NCBI RefSeq assembly: GCF_028453695.1
Contig: NC_135776.1
Location: forward strand, 8,874,663-8,938,662
Length of the DNA: 64,000 nt
Direction of reading: 5' to 3'
Source: Augochlora pura
Taxonomy: Eukaryota; Arthropoda; Insecta; Hymenoptera; Halictidae
Below, in pieces: positions 55,126-64,000 of this stretch. The position numbers and the translations under genes were made by a program. The notes beneath the pieces are model-generated. The model was not told where the DNA came from. It saw only the letters and a program-made list of their open reading frames with translations, and made no database searches. The first letter of the stretch is position 1. Every line of letters begins with the position of its first letter.

Positions 55126-55875
55126 TTACAACAGGTCGATAATAACGTATCGATACCCCTCGGCTTTCTTATTGTTCCTCCTCTTAAAAATTACAGCTGC
55201 TCATTTTAGCCGTAAACGCGTGAAATCGGGATTCATTTTTCTCGTACAACCTGTAAACGCGTAAACATCCGCAGCGAAGCTGTAAACACGTTCACATGGG
55301 GGACCAGGAACGCCTCGAATAAACCACAGGGCTGAAACTTAGGGGAGATCTAGTTTCTGGAAGACGTCAATAAATACCTCGGGGTTCAGAGAAATGGAAA
55401 AACACGACCGGCGGCGACCAGAATGGTTCCCGTAGTTTAGGATCGGTCCGATCGCCGTTGCCAAATTTCTTTACGCCATATACTCCCTCGCTAATTTTAG
55501 GTGGCTCCTCTCTGAATGATGCTCCGAAGGTATACATACATACGTACGTGCGCGGCGAACGCGACGCGGTGGAAGGGAGCCAGCCGCGAAGGTGCGACGA
55601 GGAGAGAGAGAGGAGAGTACCGGGAGAGGAGAGAAAGCTCACAGCCGTTGACTCTCGCCCTCGCCAATCTTGCCTGCCGCCTTTTCGAATGTCCACAATC
55701 GGCCTCTGCCAGCAGGTCGACGACCTCCACGCGATACACGCGACCGGGGACACATGGGAAATGATAGGAAAACGGCATCCTACTGGTCACGGGGCCTCCG
55801 ATGCCGGAAAACTGATCCTTCGTCGCGGCGTCGCTGCGTTCGATCCTACGACCGCCGATCAACAACCTAATTCAC
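55126..55875. promoter_or_regulatory. CpG-rich island of about 0.75 kb
   Basis: G+C and CpG rise sharply (GTGCGCGGCGAACGCGACGC near 55549; GCGTCGCTGCG near 55826). AAACGCGT and CGTAAAC words repeat at 55212-55290. Frames on both strands (55458-55919, 55516-55764, minus 55367-55753 and 55497-55865) overlap without recognisable domains. It is a candidate promoter or first-exon region. Confidence 0.3.
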
Positions 55876-55891
55876 CCTATTCATTTTTATG

Positions 55892-56280
55892 CAATATTAT
55901 TCAATATCATATTATTTAATATTATATTATTTAATATTATAGTATTCAATATTATATTATTCAATATTATGTTATTCAATATTATATTATTCAGTATTAT
56001 TTTATTCAGTATTATATTATTCAATATTATATTATTCAATATTATATTATTCAATATTATATTATTCAGTATTATATTATTCAGTATTATATTATTTAAT
56101 ATTATATTATTCAATATTATGTTATTCAATATTATATTATTCAATATTATTTTATTCAGTATTATATTATTCAATATTATTTTATTCAATATTATGTTAT
56201 TCAATATTATATTATTCAATATTATTTTATTCAGTATTATATTATTCAATATTATTTTATTCAATATTATGTTATTCATT
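55892..56280 (+). repeat. 15 bp minisatellite, about 26 units, with 75 bp higher-order repeat
   Basis: The unit ATTATATTATTCAAT repeats in strict 15 bp register from 55906. Variants are at base 6 (A, T or G) and in the CAAT/CAGT/TAAT end. Units 56116-56190 and 56191-56265 are the same five-unit series (G, A, T with CAGT, A, T) and are identical over 75 bp. Because 15 is divisible by three, frames stay open on both strands (55887-56294 minus, 55969-56337 plus). They encode I/L/N pentads and are not genes. Confidence 0.97.
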
Positions 56281-56283
56281 ATT

Positions 56284-56770
56284 ATAATATTCAATACTCG
56301 TTCAATATTATTAAAAATTCATTCAATATTAATTTAATAATATTTGCATTTCTTTTACTCTTTTTATTTCTTTTATTTGAGAATATTTATTCAATATTCA
56401 ATATTAATTTTATTCAATATATAATGGTAATAATGTCAATTAAATGTACACCATTTATTTTTATCTAGAAGTTTTAAGATATCAATATTCGATGCGATCT
56501 TATCTGTAACAACGTAAAGATTAAATATACACTGTCAAAAAGTATTATCGTTTAGATTTTTTGGATAAAAATTGATCAACTTCGCAGGACGATCATTTTG
56601 TTTTCTAAATTAAAGCTTGAAACTTCTGCTTTAAGATGCTGTTCCTCGATTTTACATAACCCTTGCCACTGAGACCATTTCAATGGGAGGCTATGTTTCT
56701 TATATATCTTTCTACCTGTATTTTTTATTGAAAATTGTTAAGTTTGACGAAATGCACGGAATTTGTCAAA
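56284..56770 (+). repeat. Second copy of the 51690-51935 segment, with a 270 bp extra block
   Basis: Matches 51.7-51.9 kb on both sides of an extra block at about 56463-56735. The block contains ATACACTGTCAAAAAGTATT near 56527 and AAGCTTGAAACTTCTGCTTT near 56610, wording similar to Tc1-type MITE bodies. It could therefore be an insertion, although clean ends were not found. Confidence 0.7.
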
Positions 56771-56958
56771 TGTATTTTGTTAATGCAGTTTGCAGCGGAA
56801 TGAAGATTGATCCTTTTAATTTAAAAGAAACATGGCTGCGATTTTTATTGGCAGAACTATAGCGTTTTAAAGTAGCCTTTATCAATCTTATGCGTGAGTT
56901 CCCTAGAAAGGAAAATTCATTTTTAAATTTTGGAAATATTGATACCTAATATTATGAA
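56771..56958. other. No gene seen
   Basis: Mixed text, nothing recognised. Confidence 0.3.
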
Positions 56959-56964
56959 TAATAT

Positions 56965-57046
56965 AATATAGCATATCATGGCATGGCATAACACAGTACA
57001 GTATAGCATAATATAGCATAGCATAGCACAGCATAGCATAGCAAAT
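56965..57046 (+). repeat. TAGCA microsatellite
   Basis: Imperfect 5 bp repeat (ATAGCATAGCATAGCACAGC) followed by an AATAATAATAA run. Confidence 0.9.
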
Positions 57047-57064
57047 AATAATAATAAGTAGATG

Positions 57065-57200
57065 CCTGAGATCATTTCAAGCAACTTTTACAACAATTTC
57101 TTACAACAATTTTTTCAGAGGTATCGTTAACTAGTTATTAACAAAAAAGGTTAACCAATGAGAAGCGAGTATCGCTGGCTCGAAGCGACTGAGTCAATGA
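57065..57200 (+). repeat. Partial copy of the 14090 element left arm
   Basis: GAGATCATTTCAAGCAACTT, AGTTATTAACAAAAAAGGTT and AACCAATGAGAAGCGAG correspond in order to 14137-14230. The CAGGGTG tip is missing and the microsatellite takes its place. Confidence 0.7.
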
Positions 57201-57224
57201 GCAAAACTGGACTTCCACCGCTAC

Positions 57225-57360
57225 AGAACCAATTAATTTGTACTGGCTACTGAGTAACTCGTCTATGAACTAGCATAAACAAACGATTATTGACAATTCA
57301 ACATTAGCTCTATGTTTTAATTATAAATATAGGATCTGTAGTGTCTGAGCGTGAATCATA
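57225..57360 (+). repeat. Direct repeat with 58540-58665
   Basis: Shared in order: TTAATTTGTACTGGCTACTG against TTAATTTTTCTACTG, then GAGTA.C(T/C), then AACGATTATTGACAATTCAA against GCGATGATTAATAATTCAA. The last shared text is ATTAGCTCTATGTTTTAATT followed by ATAAATATA. The two are about 1.32 kb apart with the same orientation. LTR status is not supported, as no TG...CA ends or coding were seen. Confidence 0.65.
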
Positions 57361-57944
57361 AGTGGTCTTACGCGCAGTTATTCATTTTTCCATACGAAGT
57401 GACAATAAAAATACTAAAATGACGGAGGTTACATGCCTTTCCCTTAATAAAAAAAAACAACTTTCGATTGTTGCGCAACCATGACTTCGATATATCCGCA
57501 AGTTTACGATGTCCTCGTGTTACCTAACTGAACGTGTCTTAATACGTGTTTTAAAATGTTTATTTTAACGATATTCAAACAGGAAACGTAAAAAGTTGAT
57601 TAGAAACGATGGGGCGTTGAAAATATTTAACGAGTGAAGAAATAGATGCAAACTCATTACAACAGGAGAACCGTAAAGCTATTTTAAACATTTTAACACA
57701 CTATTTCCATCTGCAGAGAAATCAATCATAAAATCTTCTTGGCAATTCTCTAAAAAGGTGCAATGAAATTCTAATAAAAGGCGCAATCCAAATATTCCTC
57801 GATGAACTGTTTATGGTATCCTATGGTACCCTAATCATATTATCATTATACAAAATCGACTATTCAGACTTTTTGAGCAAATGAGACGCTTTTTACTTTT
57901 TTCTTTTATATATTTGTTTTTTGTCTCCTTTGCGTATTTTATTC
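57361..57944. other. No gene seen
   Basis: Nothing recognised. Confidence 0.35.
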
Positions 57945-57959
57945 TCTTATTTTAATTTT

Positions 57960-58155
57960 CTTTTATTACTACCTATTAATTTGTTACTTTTTAAATTCGT
58001 AATTTTAATTTGTAATTTTAATTGGCATTTATAATCCGTAATTTTAACCCGGAATTTTAATTTATAATTTGAATCCGTAATTTTAATTTGTAATTTTAAT
58101 TGTTAATTTTAATTCGTAATTTTAGTTGGTAATTTTAATTCATAATTTGAATTCA
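57960..58155 (+). repeat. 13-14 bp tandem repeat, about 12 units
   Basis: Unit GTAATTTTAATTCG or GTAATTTTAATTT with variants, from about 57990 to 58150. Confidence 0.9.
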
Positions 58156-58539
58156 ATTGCATCGTGAAACACATAATCAACGTAATTTAATTACTTAATA
58201 ATTTGGTAATTATACTCGAATTACAATTACGAACTACATTATAATTACATTGAAAGATCTGAATTACGATGTGACTGAATTATAATGTAATTGAATTCCT
58301 TTGTAATCATGATTCCTTCAACATAATTTAATTGTAATATTACCCGACTCTGACTATTCACTAATACTATATATTGTTACACGTGAACTCTGTTAAACTT
58401 TTTACAAACTTTAATGAATAAGACTCGTGGTAGAGATTTCTAGTAATACAAGTTATAATAACTAAGTAGTAAATAGTATAATAAGTTTTTAGCTATAAAT
58501 ATTGTTCCGGTTTTTAAAAATCGCAGCCTACATCTCTAA
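58156..58539. other. No gene seen
   Basis: AT-rich, with AATTAC/GTAATT words continuing for about 150 bp after the array. Confidence 0.4.
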
Positions 58540-58665
58540 TTAATTTTTCTACTGAGTACCTGTTAACTCACCTATTATCTAGTATATAAGCGATGATTAA
58601 TAATTCAAGATTAGCTCTAAGTTTTAGTTATAAATATAAAATCGTGTACTCTATTGTGTATATGT
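58540..58665 (+). repeat. Second copy of the 57225-57360 repeat
   Basis: See the first copy. Ends near AATATAAAATCGTGTACTC against AATATAGGATCTGTAGTGTC. Confidence 0.6.
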
Positions 58666-59625
58666 ATTCGACATGTATAACTGCATGTTCATGTAATCCT
58701 TAAGACACAACTATGCCACTCTATTGTATGTATTGTTAGTAAGCAAAGCGATGAACATACTGCTAACAATCCAGTTGAGGATTCTACAGTGTAATAAAAA
58801 AAGAAACAGTGGACATAAACGCACACGATAAATATAAAGTTCCTTTCTCTTCTAGGAAATTATTGCCATCGAAAAAATTCGAATATCTGCAATTATAAAA
58901 AAGATAATGCCGCAAGAGATTAAAATGTGTCTACGCTTTCGACGATACCTTTCGATTTCCGTCATAAATACATAAAATCCGCAATCTAGTGATCAATGAT
59001 TGCCGACAACGAAGAAAATGGTAAATTTTCATCGCTATCAAAAATTATTGCCGATAATTTCTCCTACATTTCGTGACCGATAACTATAATACATATCGTT
59101 TCGCTATGATTTCACACTACTATAAGAAATGCCTACAAAAGTAAGGGCTTTAAGCACAGTAGCTTTTCTTTATTGCCTTTAAAATGGGCAATTGTAAGTG
59201 AACTATTATCGGGAATGGATCAAGACTATGACCCTTTAATGTCCTAACATAATTTCAGTTCTCCGGAGTTCAGAAGGAACATTGCTGACCGATATTTTAT
59301 GTACAAAGAAGTGCATGACTTGACCAATAAACTGAGTGTCACTCGACTAGTCAACTTCAAGGATCCTGCTCAATTTGGCAGGTCAACGCTATCCTTTAGA
59401 ACCTCTTTCTATTCATCGAAATTTAGTGGGATTGACCCTTTCCACAGGTCACTTTAATTTATTTACGATAACAGCGATAATATAGACATTTCCGTAGCCA
59501 ATATCACAAAATTTAAAAGGAGTTCATACGAACTGTTCATCTAAAACACTGATTCGCCGATACTGTATTAATTTTAATGTTAGCTTTTCGTTGTTTATCG
59601 TGAAAATTACTTTTCATCCGTATAC
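58666..59625. other. No gene seen
   Basis: No meaningful ORF. A GACTAGTC-type word lies near 59344 and the composition is mixed. Confidence 0.4.
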
Positions 59626-59627
59626 AT

Positions 59628-59722
59628 AAGTAAATAAATAGATAAATATATGAATAAATAAATGAATAAATAAATGAATAAATAAATGAATAAATAAATG
59701 AATGGATAAATAGATAAATAAC
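59628..59722 (+). repeat. 12 bp tandem repeat (AATAAATGAATA)
   Basis: About 6 good units with TAAATAGATAAATA-type edge variants. The minus frame 59537-59770 (F/I/Y/S-rich) derives from it. Confidence 0.92.
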
Positions 59723-59899
59723 TTGAATAATAGACAGATTTCTGTTATCGACCCCTTTCATCATAATCAACGAAACAACAATTACTTTTGAACCTCACTG
59801 TACCCGGTCCCGAAGCAAAAGCAATTCACCCGAGATTCGAGAACATCAATAAAGATGCATTGAGTCTGTTACCGAACATTTCTGCCGTATAGAGAGGCG

Positions 59900-60660
59900 G
59901 GACAGCCTAGAGTAGAGACGCTCGGACAGATACATTGATCGATTGCTTTGCAACAAAATGTCGGGATATCTCGGTCCGTGTCGCGTGTCTGATTATTAAC
60001 ACGCCGCCGGTGTGCCGTCACCGTCGATATCCGCCAGCCATTTTTCAACTCCTATAAATAGAAACGGAACGTCGCGGTCGCTTCTCCGCGGGCCGACGCG
60101 ACCGCGACGTCGACGATGAATCGCGTTGCGATCGCGCCGGCCCGCGATCGAATCGATCGAAACGATTCCAATCGATCCCGAACGGTGCGGGGCCCCGCGC
60201 GGCCGCGGTGCACTCGAACGCGGTTGCGTTCGGCGCGGCCCGATCGATTCTTGGCCGACCGCAGTTGACCGCTAATGAGACACCGTTCGGAAACAGTCGG
60301 TTAATTGAAATTGAAATCAACCGCCGCGGCTCTTTGCTCTCCCGGCACCAACACGCTCCGGTTCGTTCTACGCCGGTGCACGGGCTCGTCCTGTCGACCA
60401 CTGCGCCCACGTTCGTTGCAACCGGATGTGTAAAGCGCACCGGCCAACCGCGGAACGTGACTTGCCCGCGACGTGTCAGAAACTTCGTAAGCGCCCGATC
60501 TAAAGTACCTTTTCCTTCGCGTCGCCGCGTTGTCGCAATCGCGCGACGCTAAATTGAAGGAAACACACCTAACGCCGCGATTACCAATTCGCCCGGCGCG
60601 CGCGCGCGCGCTGCTCTATGGGAGCTCGCTTTCTTCGGATTAAATTATTTCAGCGTTGTT
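59900..60660 (+). promoter_or_regulatory. Strong CpG island with TATA-like box
   Basis: It is the strongest CpG-rich island of the window. TATAAATA lies at 60053-60060 in GCCATTTTTCAACTCCTATA context, and CG-dense text begins right after, as for a TATA promoter reading rightwards. Words ATCGATCG and GATCGATT are frequent at 60130-60250. The first ATG after the box (60116) opens a 50-codon frame of R/D/S-rich sequence ending at 60268, not recognised. Other frames (60208-60552 plus, 60045-60440 minus) are also unrecognised. Transcription is inferred, not shown. Confidence 0.4.
60594..60612. repeat. Alternating CG run
   Basis: About 16 bases of uninterrupted GCGCGC inside the island. Such runs can adopt Z-form DNA. 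Confidence 0.9.
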
Positions 60661-60729
60661 TCGAGGCTCGAGCTTGTAGTAGATCGATGAATTCGTCTCA
60701 ACGCCAATTAAGAAATAATCGAGGCCTAA

Positions 60730-60813
60730 ATATACCAGTATATTTATACAGTATATTAATACTATAATATATACTAATATTAATACTTTAATAGTATACT
60801 AATATATAGTATA
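60730..60813 (+). repeat. TATACTAATAT-type run
   Basis: Irregular tandem TATACTAATATTAATAC words next to the MITE. Confidence 0.75.
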
Positions 60814-61057
60814 TTAACCCTTTAAACTCGAGTGGTGATTCTGAGGCACCACTAAAATTGTTATATAACATTCCAAGATCATTTTTATACTTCATAATTA
60901 AAGTTTATATTTAAAAACTATGTTAAATAATAAAATTATCACAAGAATATATTTCATATCCATAAAAGTGTGCTTTGTTGCATAAAATAAAAATACTATA
61001 AGCAAGAGAAGTTATTCTAAATTTACAGTTAAAATTATTTCGAGTGCAAAGGGTTAA
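60814..61057 (-). mobile_element. TTAA-flanked MITE, family 1, copy C (244 bp)
   Basis: TTAA at 60814-60817 and 61054-61057. The left end is CCCTTTAAACTCGAGTGGTG. The right end, inverted, is CCCTTTGCACTCGAAAT. The GAGGCACCACT block next to the left end is the counterpart of the GGCGCC block at the right of copies A and B, so this copy is inverted. Confidence 0.88.
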
Positions 61058-61770
61058 TGCTTTAACTAACGATAGGCTTTTTACTCAGATCCTATGTATT
61101 ATTGAGGTATTATTATACAATTTTTTAAATGTTAAATAAATAAAATTTCGTGATGGATAAAATAAATGAGTTAGGTGAAATAAATATCGTCTTATTTGAG
61201 GACTTGAAATTCAATTTTAGAAGTTTAATTTCAAATGTATTATTTATATATCTCGCCTGTCATTGGTTATCATCATCACTGTTTTTCGTCATTAACTCGC
61301 AAACAAAGTCGAGAATTAGTAGAGAAACCTCAGTTCCCTATTGCGATTTACTTTTGGAACACTGTGTATTACTTCAAATATTAAAAACAATATGTTTACA
61401 TATATTATGCAGATCAAAATGAGCACAGCTTAATCATTTGGAAATTATGTACAATGTATCTACCAAGACCATTCAGTGGTTTTCAATCGGAAGTGACAAT
61501 AAAAAGTAACAATAATAATAATAATAGAGTACATTCCTTTTGTCGCGGAGTGTACTTTACCTCTACTTTGGAAGTCATTACAACCACGTCACGGTGACTT
61601 TCTATAGATCAATGCGTTTGAAATTAAGGACGTTGTATCGTTAGCGAGTTTGCGGAAGCAATAGCGAATTCATTTTTACTCGGAATTTGTAAACATTGTG
61701 TAAATGGCTTGCAATCAGGCGAGGTCGACACAAAGGAAAAATGCTGATAATTAGTTGTACTTTGATGTTA
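61058..61770. other. No gene seen
   Basis: The plus ORF 61150-61422 (90 codons) has no recognised motif. An AATAATAATAA microsatellite is at 61512-61526. Confidence 0.35.
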
Positions 61771-61773
61771 GAT

Positions 61774-62310
61774 ACAGTCGATTCAAAAAGTATAAATACA
61801 CCGAGTTTTCGATATCCGACAAATCGACCACTTTTGAACATTTATAGTATCGTAAAGAAACAGTCGTTTAACAATAAATCTGTACTCATTAAAAAGCTTG
61901 AAGCATCTATTTTTGATATTTGTTGCTCATTTTTTTCTACTATCATTTTACATGCTCTAGCAGACGAAAAGCTGAAGACATCGGTCTACTCGAAAACGCT
62001 ACGAATTGAAATCTATCTAAAAACATCCAAATATTCTTGAAGATTCTTTATTCCTCTTTATTCTTCCCCTTCACAAACTCGAAACCCCTTTACACCTCAA
62101 AAATTGGTGTTTTATGGTGTTATGTATATGGTGCCGTTTTATGGTCGCGCAAAGTTTTCGCATACCTTGTTTGCTTTAACGCGGCAGAACACTTTTCGTC
62201 GAGAGCACAATAAAACGTCTAGAAAAAATCGTATACCAATGTTTAAGCAATCATTATAAACAAAATGTGTCAATCTTTGAGTCTATATTATGGTCAGCCA
62301 CGAACAATAT
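61774..62310 (+). repeat. Tc1-type end fragments
   Basis: TACAGTCGATTCAAAAAGTA at 61774, followed by AATACACC, resembles the 50716 tip. GCGCAAAGTTTTCGCATACC at 62148 is a second tip-like stretch. The ORF 61696-62040 crosses the first and is not credible. Confidence 0.4.
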
Positions 62311-62530
62311 TTCCAATTATATTTACAGATGTTTCAATGCTAAACATTTTTAACGGAATACATATCTCTCGTTCCTCCTGCAATTATGCAAAAATATGAT
62401 ACAAGAAAATGAACAATGCATAGCAAAATTAAAAGCTTTAAGCTTCAAAATAAGCATAAGATATTGTCGTCGTACGACTCCTTTTTACGAAATTATAACA
62501 GTTTCAAAGTCAGTGATTGCAGTATCGGAA
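62310..62530 (+). repeat. Dispersed repeat shared with 3300-3545
   Basis: AGATGTTTCAAT and CATAGCAAAATTAAAAGCTT blocks in the same order and spacing as at 3.3-3.5 kb. It leads directly into the following tandem array. Confidence 0.5.
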
Positions 62531-63025
62531 AAATACTGTATAGTAAAGCCTCTTTAATCGTCCTTCAGCTTGCAGGAGATACGATAATTATTAGCCAATA
62601 GCTCTGTATTATATTTTAATGCAACTTAAAATTATGTCTTATATTTATTTAATTTTAGCGCTCGCGAAAAGCAATATAATTGTGGTTACCCCCGGCTATC
62701 ATTATAATCCCAAGTGAAATATGTGTTGAACAATAAGCAAATTAGTGCCAGAAAAGGACACTGTACAGTAAATTCTTTTCAATCGTCCTTCAACTTGTAT
62801 TAACTTGCAGTTATATTTTATTCTAGTATTTTAATGTAATTTATTATTATATTTTATATTTATTAAATTGTAGCACTTACGAAAAGGGTTATAACTGTGT
62901 CTATCCCCGGCTATCATTGTAAACCCAAAGGAAACATATGTTGAAAAATAAGCAGATTAGTGTCGGAAAAGGACACTCTATACTAAATTCTCTTCAATTG
63001 TTTTTCAACTTGTACAAGCTGCGGT
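62480..63025 (+). repeat. Tandem array of about 210 bp units, about 2.5 copies
   Basis: Units share (G/C)CCCCGGCTATCATT(A/G)TAA.CCCAA, ATATGT(G)TTGAA.AATAAGCA, TTAGTG(C/T)C(A/G)GAAAAGGACAC and CAAT(C/T)GTC(C)TTCA(A/G)CTTG. Two full units end near 62810 and 63020. A partial, more diverged one ends near 62575. Confidence 0.8.
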
Positions 63026-63365
63026 CATTCGAGGCTTGCGCTTCATTTGTACAGTTGCTGATTGTAAATTCCTTGTTTGTTCTCCTCTTCTCCCAAATTG
63101 ACCATTTTTGTTTGCATGCTGAGGGACCAGTGGAGAAAATATACTGTAACCCAGGATTACCATGTAAAAATCTAATGCTAGGAATATTCGTTTAAGAATC
63201 TAACACCGGGTATAACCAGGAGATCTAAGAGTGATTGGAGTGATCATTTAAGAGTCTAGTGTCGAAAGTATCCACGTACATTTGAATCAGTAAATAATAC
63301 CTTTTTTATTGGGGGTTCATAATCACCCCATATGGGTTATCCTCGATAAAGCAAAGTTTAGGTTT
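63026..63365. other. No gene seen
   Basis: The frame 62938-63195 starts in the tandem array and is not recognised. Confidence 0.35.
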
Positions 63366-63420
63366 CGAGAGATAGCGGGAGAGTGGGAGAGAGAGAAAGA
63401 GAGAGAGTGAAAGGAAAGGA
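63366..63420 (+). repeat. GA-rich microsatellite
   Basis: GAGAGATAGCGGGAGAGTGG followed by (GA)n to about 63418. Confidence 0.9.
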
Positions 63421-63890
63421 AGAATTACAATGGGCATATGGTTTGTGTCAAGCTGAATGAAAGACCCAGGTCATTGCGAGGGTCTGTCGAGTAACGACCG
63501 AAGTTTTTCCGAGCAGAGATAATGGGGATGGTATGGTGCGAACATGCTGATGGGAGGGCTAGTTTTTGAGAAAGTCGACAGCGTGGTGGTGACAAGCATG
63601 AAGCGGGTTGTAAAGTTGAAAGTCCTTTTGGAGTCGTTTTCTTTTTAATTAACACATATGCGACCGCCATGCATAAAATGCCAGCATTTGTTGACACTAT
63701 TTGTGAAAATGATATAGTCTATATAAAAACAACGTATCTTGTTAAAAATGATATATTTTTCAGTAAAATTTTGGAAAATGATATAAAACAAATTGGTCTT
63801 TATACTAGTAAATGTTTAATTTTCTTTTTGCTTTCTGAAGTTGTATAATATCCGAACACCCAAGCGCTTCAACTTTGAATCAAATTCTTC
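63421..63890. other. No gene seen
   Basis: The minus ORF 63425-63697 has no recognised motif. AT-rich text follows. Confidence 0.35.
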
Positions 63891-63894
63891 TATT

Positions 63895-63990
63895 CGCAAT
63901 GTATATACTATTATATTATTATTATACTAACAATATAGTATTATATTATTATTATACTAAAAATATAGTATATTATTATTTACTATTGTA
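63895..63990 (+). repeat. TATTATTATACTAA-type tandem run at window end
   Basis: ATATAGTATTATATTATTAT then TATACTAA.AATATAGTA repeats at about 36 bp, two to three times. It may continue past the edge. Confidence 0.8.
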
Positions 63991-64000
63991 TATAACCGAG

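Noticed and set aside
55887..56337. ORFs of 135 (minus) and 122 (plus) codons as a membrane protein
   Set aside because: They are the 15 bp minisatellite read in frame. The pentapeptide periodicity equals the DNA repeat.
57225..58665. LTR retrotransposon
   Set aside because: No coding sequence, primer-binding site, polypurine tract or TG...CA termini between or at the repeats.
59537..59770. 77-codon minus ORF rich in SFIYSFIY
   Set aside because: Direct translation of the 12 bp AATAAATGAATA tandem repeat.

Overview
This 64 kb window is AT-rich nuclear DNA of an animal, most likely an insect and plausibly a hymenopteran (ant, bee or wasp). The basis is compositional and repeat-based: long AT-rich stretches broken by short CpG-rich islands without CpG depletion, many small TTAA-flanked (piggyBac-type) and TA-flanked (Tc1/mariner/pogo-type) non-autonomous elements, and no bacterial gene organisation. 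No long conserved open reading frame exists. I cannot place the species, and no housekeeping gene, tRNA, rRNA or CRISPR array is visible. The window is best read as intergenic DNA or the interior of one or more very large introns.

The only protein homology I am confident of is a broken Tc1-like transposase (minus strand, 2297-2740) inside a 1.2 kb element with about 180-220 bp terminal inverted repeats (1854-3097). Weaker candidates are a possible tail of a non-LTR reverse transcriptase (23250-23579) and a 60-codon ORF with a signal-peptide-like start (41129-41311). CpG-rich blocks near 5.1, 7.2-8.1, 15.3, 21.8-22.1, 25.7, 29.2-30.0, 34.6-35.4, 37.6, 39.2, 46.4-47.0, 55.1-55.9 and 59.9-60.7 kb are the best places for regulatory DNA or short exons. 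The one at 59.9-60.7 kb has a TATA-like box.

Most of what can be annotated is repeats. TTAA-flanked MITEs fall into several terminal families: family 1 (20510, 35463, 60814, partial 39743), family 2 (15761, 47097, decayed 45910, end only 49803), family 3 (4144), family 4 (14256, nested in another element), and a CACC-ended element at 41312 with an internal minisatellite. TA-flanked elements include three mariner MITEs (10526, 28987, 49091), an 80 bp mini-mariner hairpin (49500), a pogo-like MITE (36429) and several Tc1-end fragments. About ten copies of a CAGGGTG-type terminus are scattered through the window. A 1.9 kb foldback element (43815-45715) has arms of nearly 0.5 kb. A further arm copy at 48.5-49.7 kb carries a mariner insertion that the 45 kb copy lacks, giving an internal empty/filled site pair.

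Tandem repeats range from microsatellites through a 15 bp minisatellite with a 75 bp higher-order unit (55.9-56.3 kb) to arrays of about 100-290 bp units (27.6-28.3, 30.0-30.8, 37.9-38.2, 62.5-63.0 kb). I do not see a defined multi-gene system. The most interesting items are structural: the large foldback, the element with seven copies of an oriented 16 bp motif (19915-20814), the MITEs with paired ATATAT-centred palindromes, and the minisatellite whose unexpanded counterpart lies 4 kb away.
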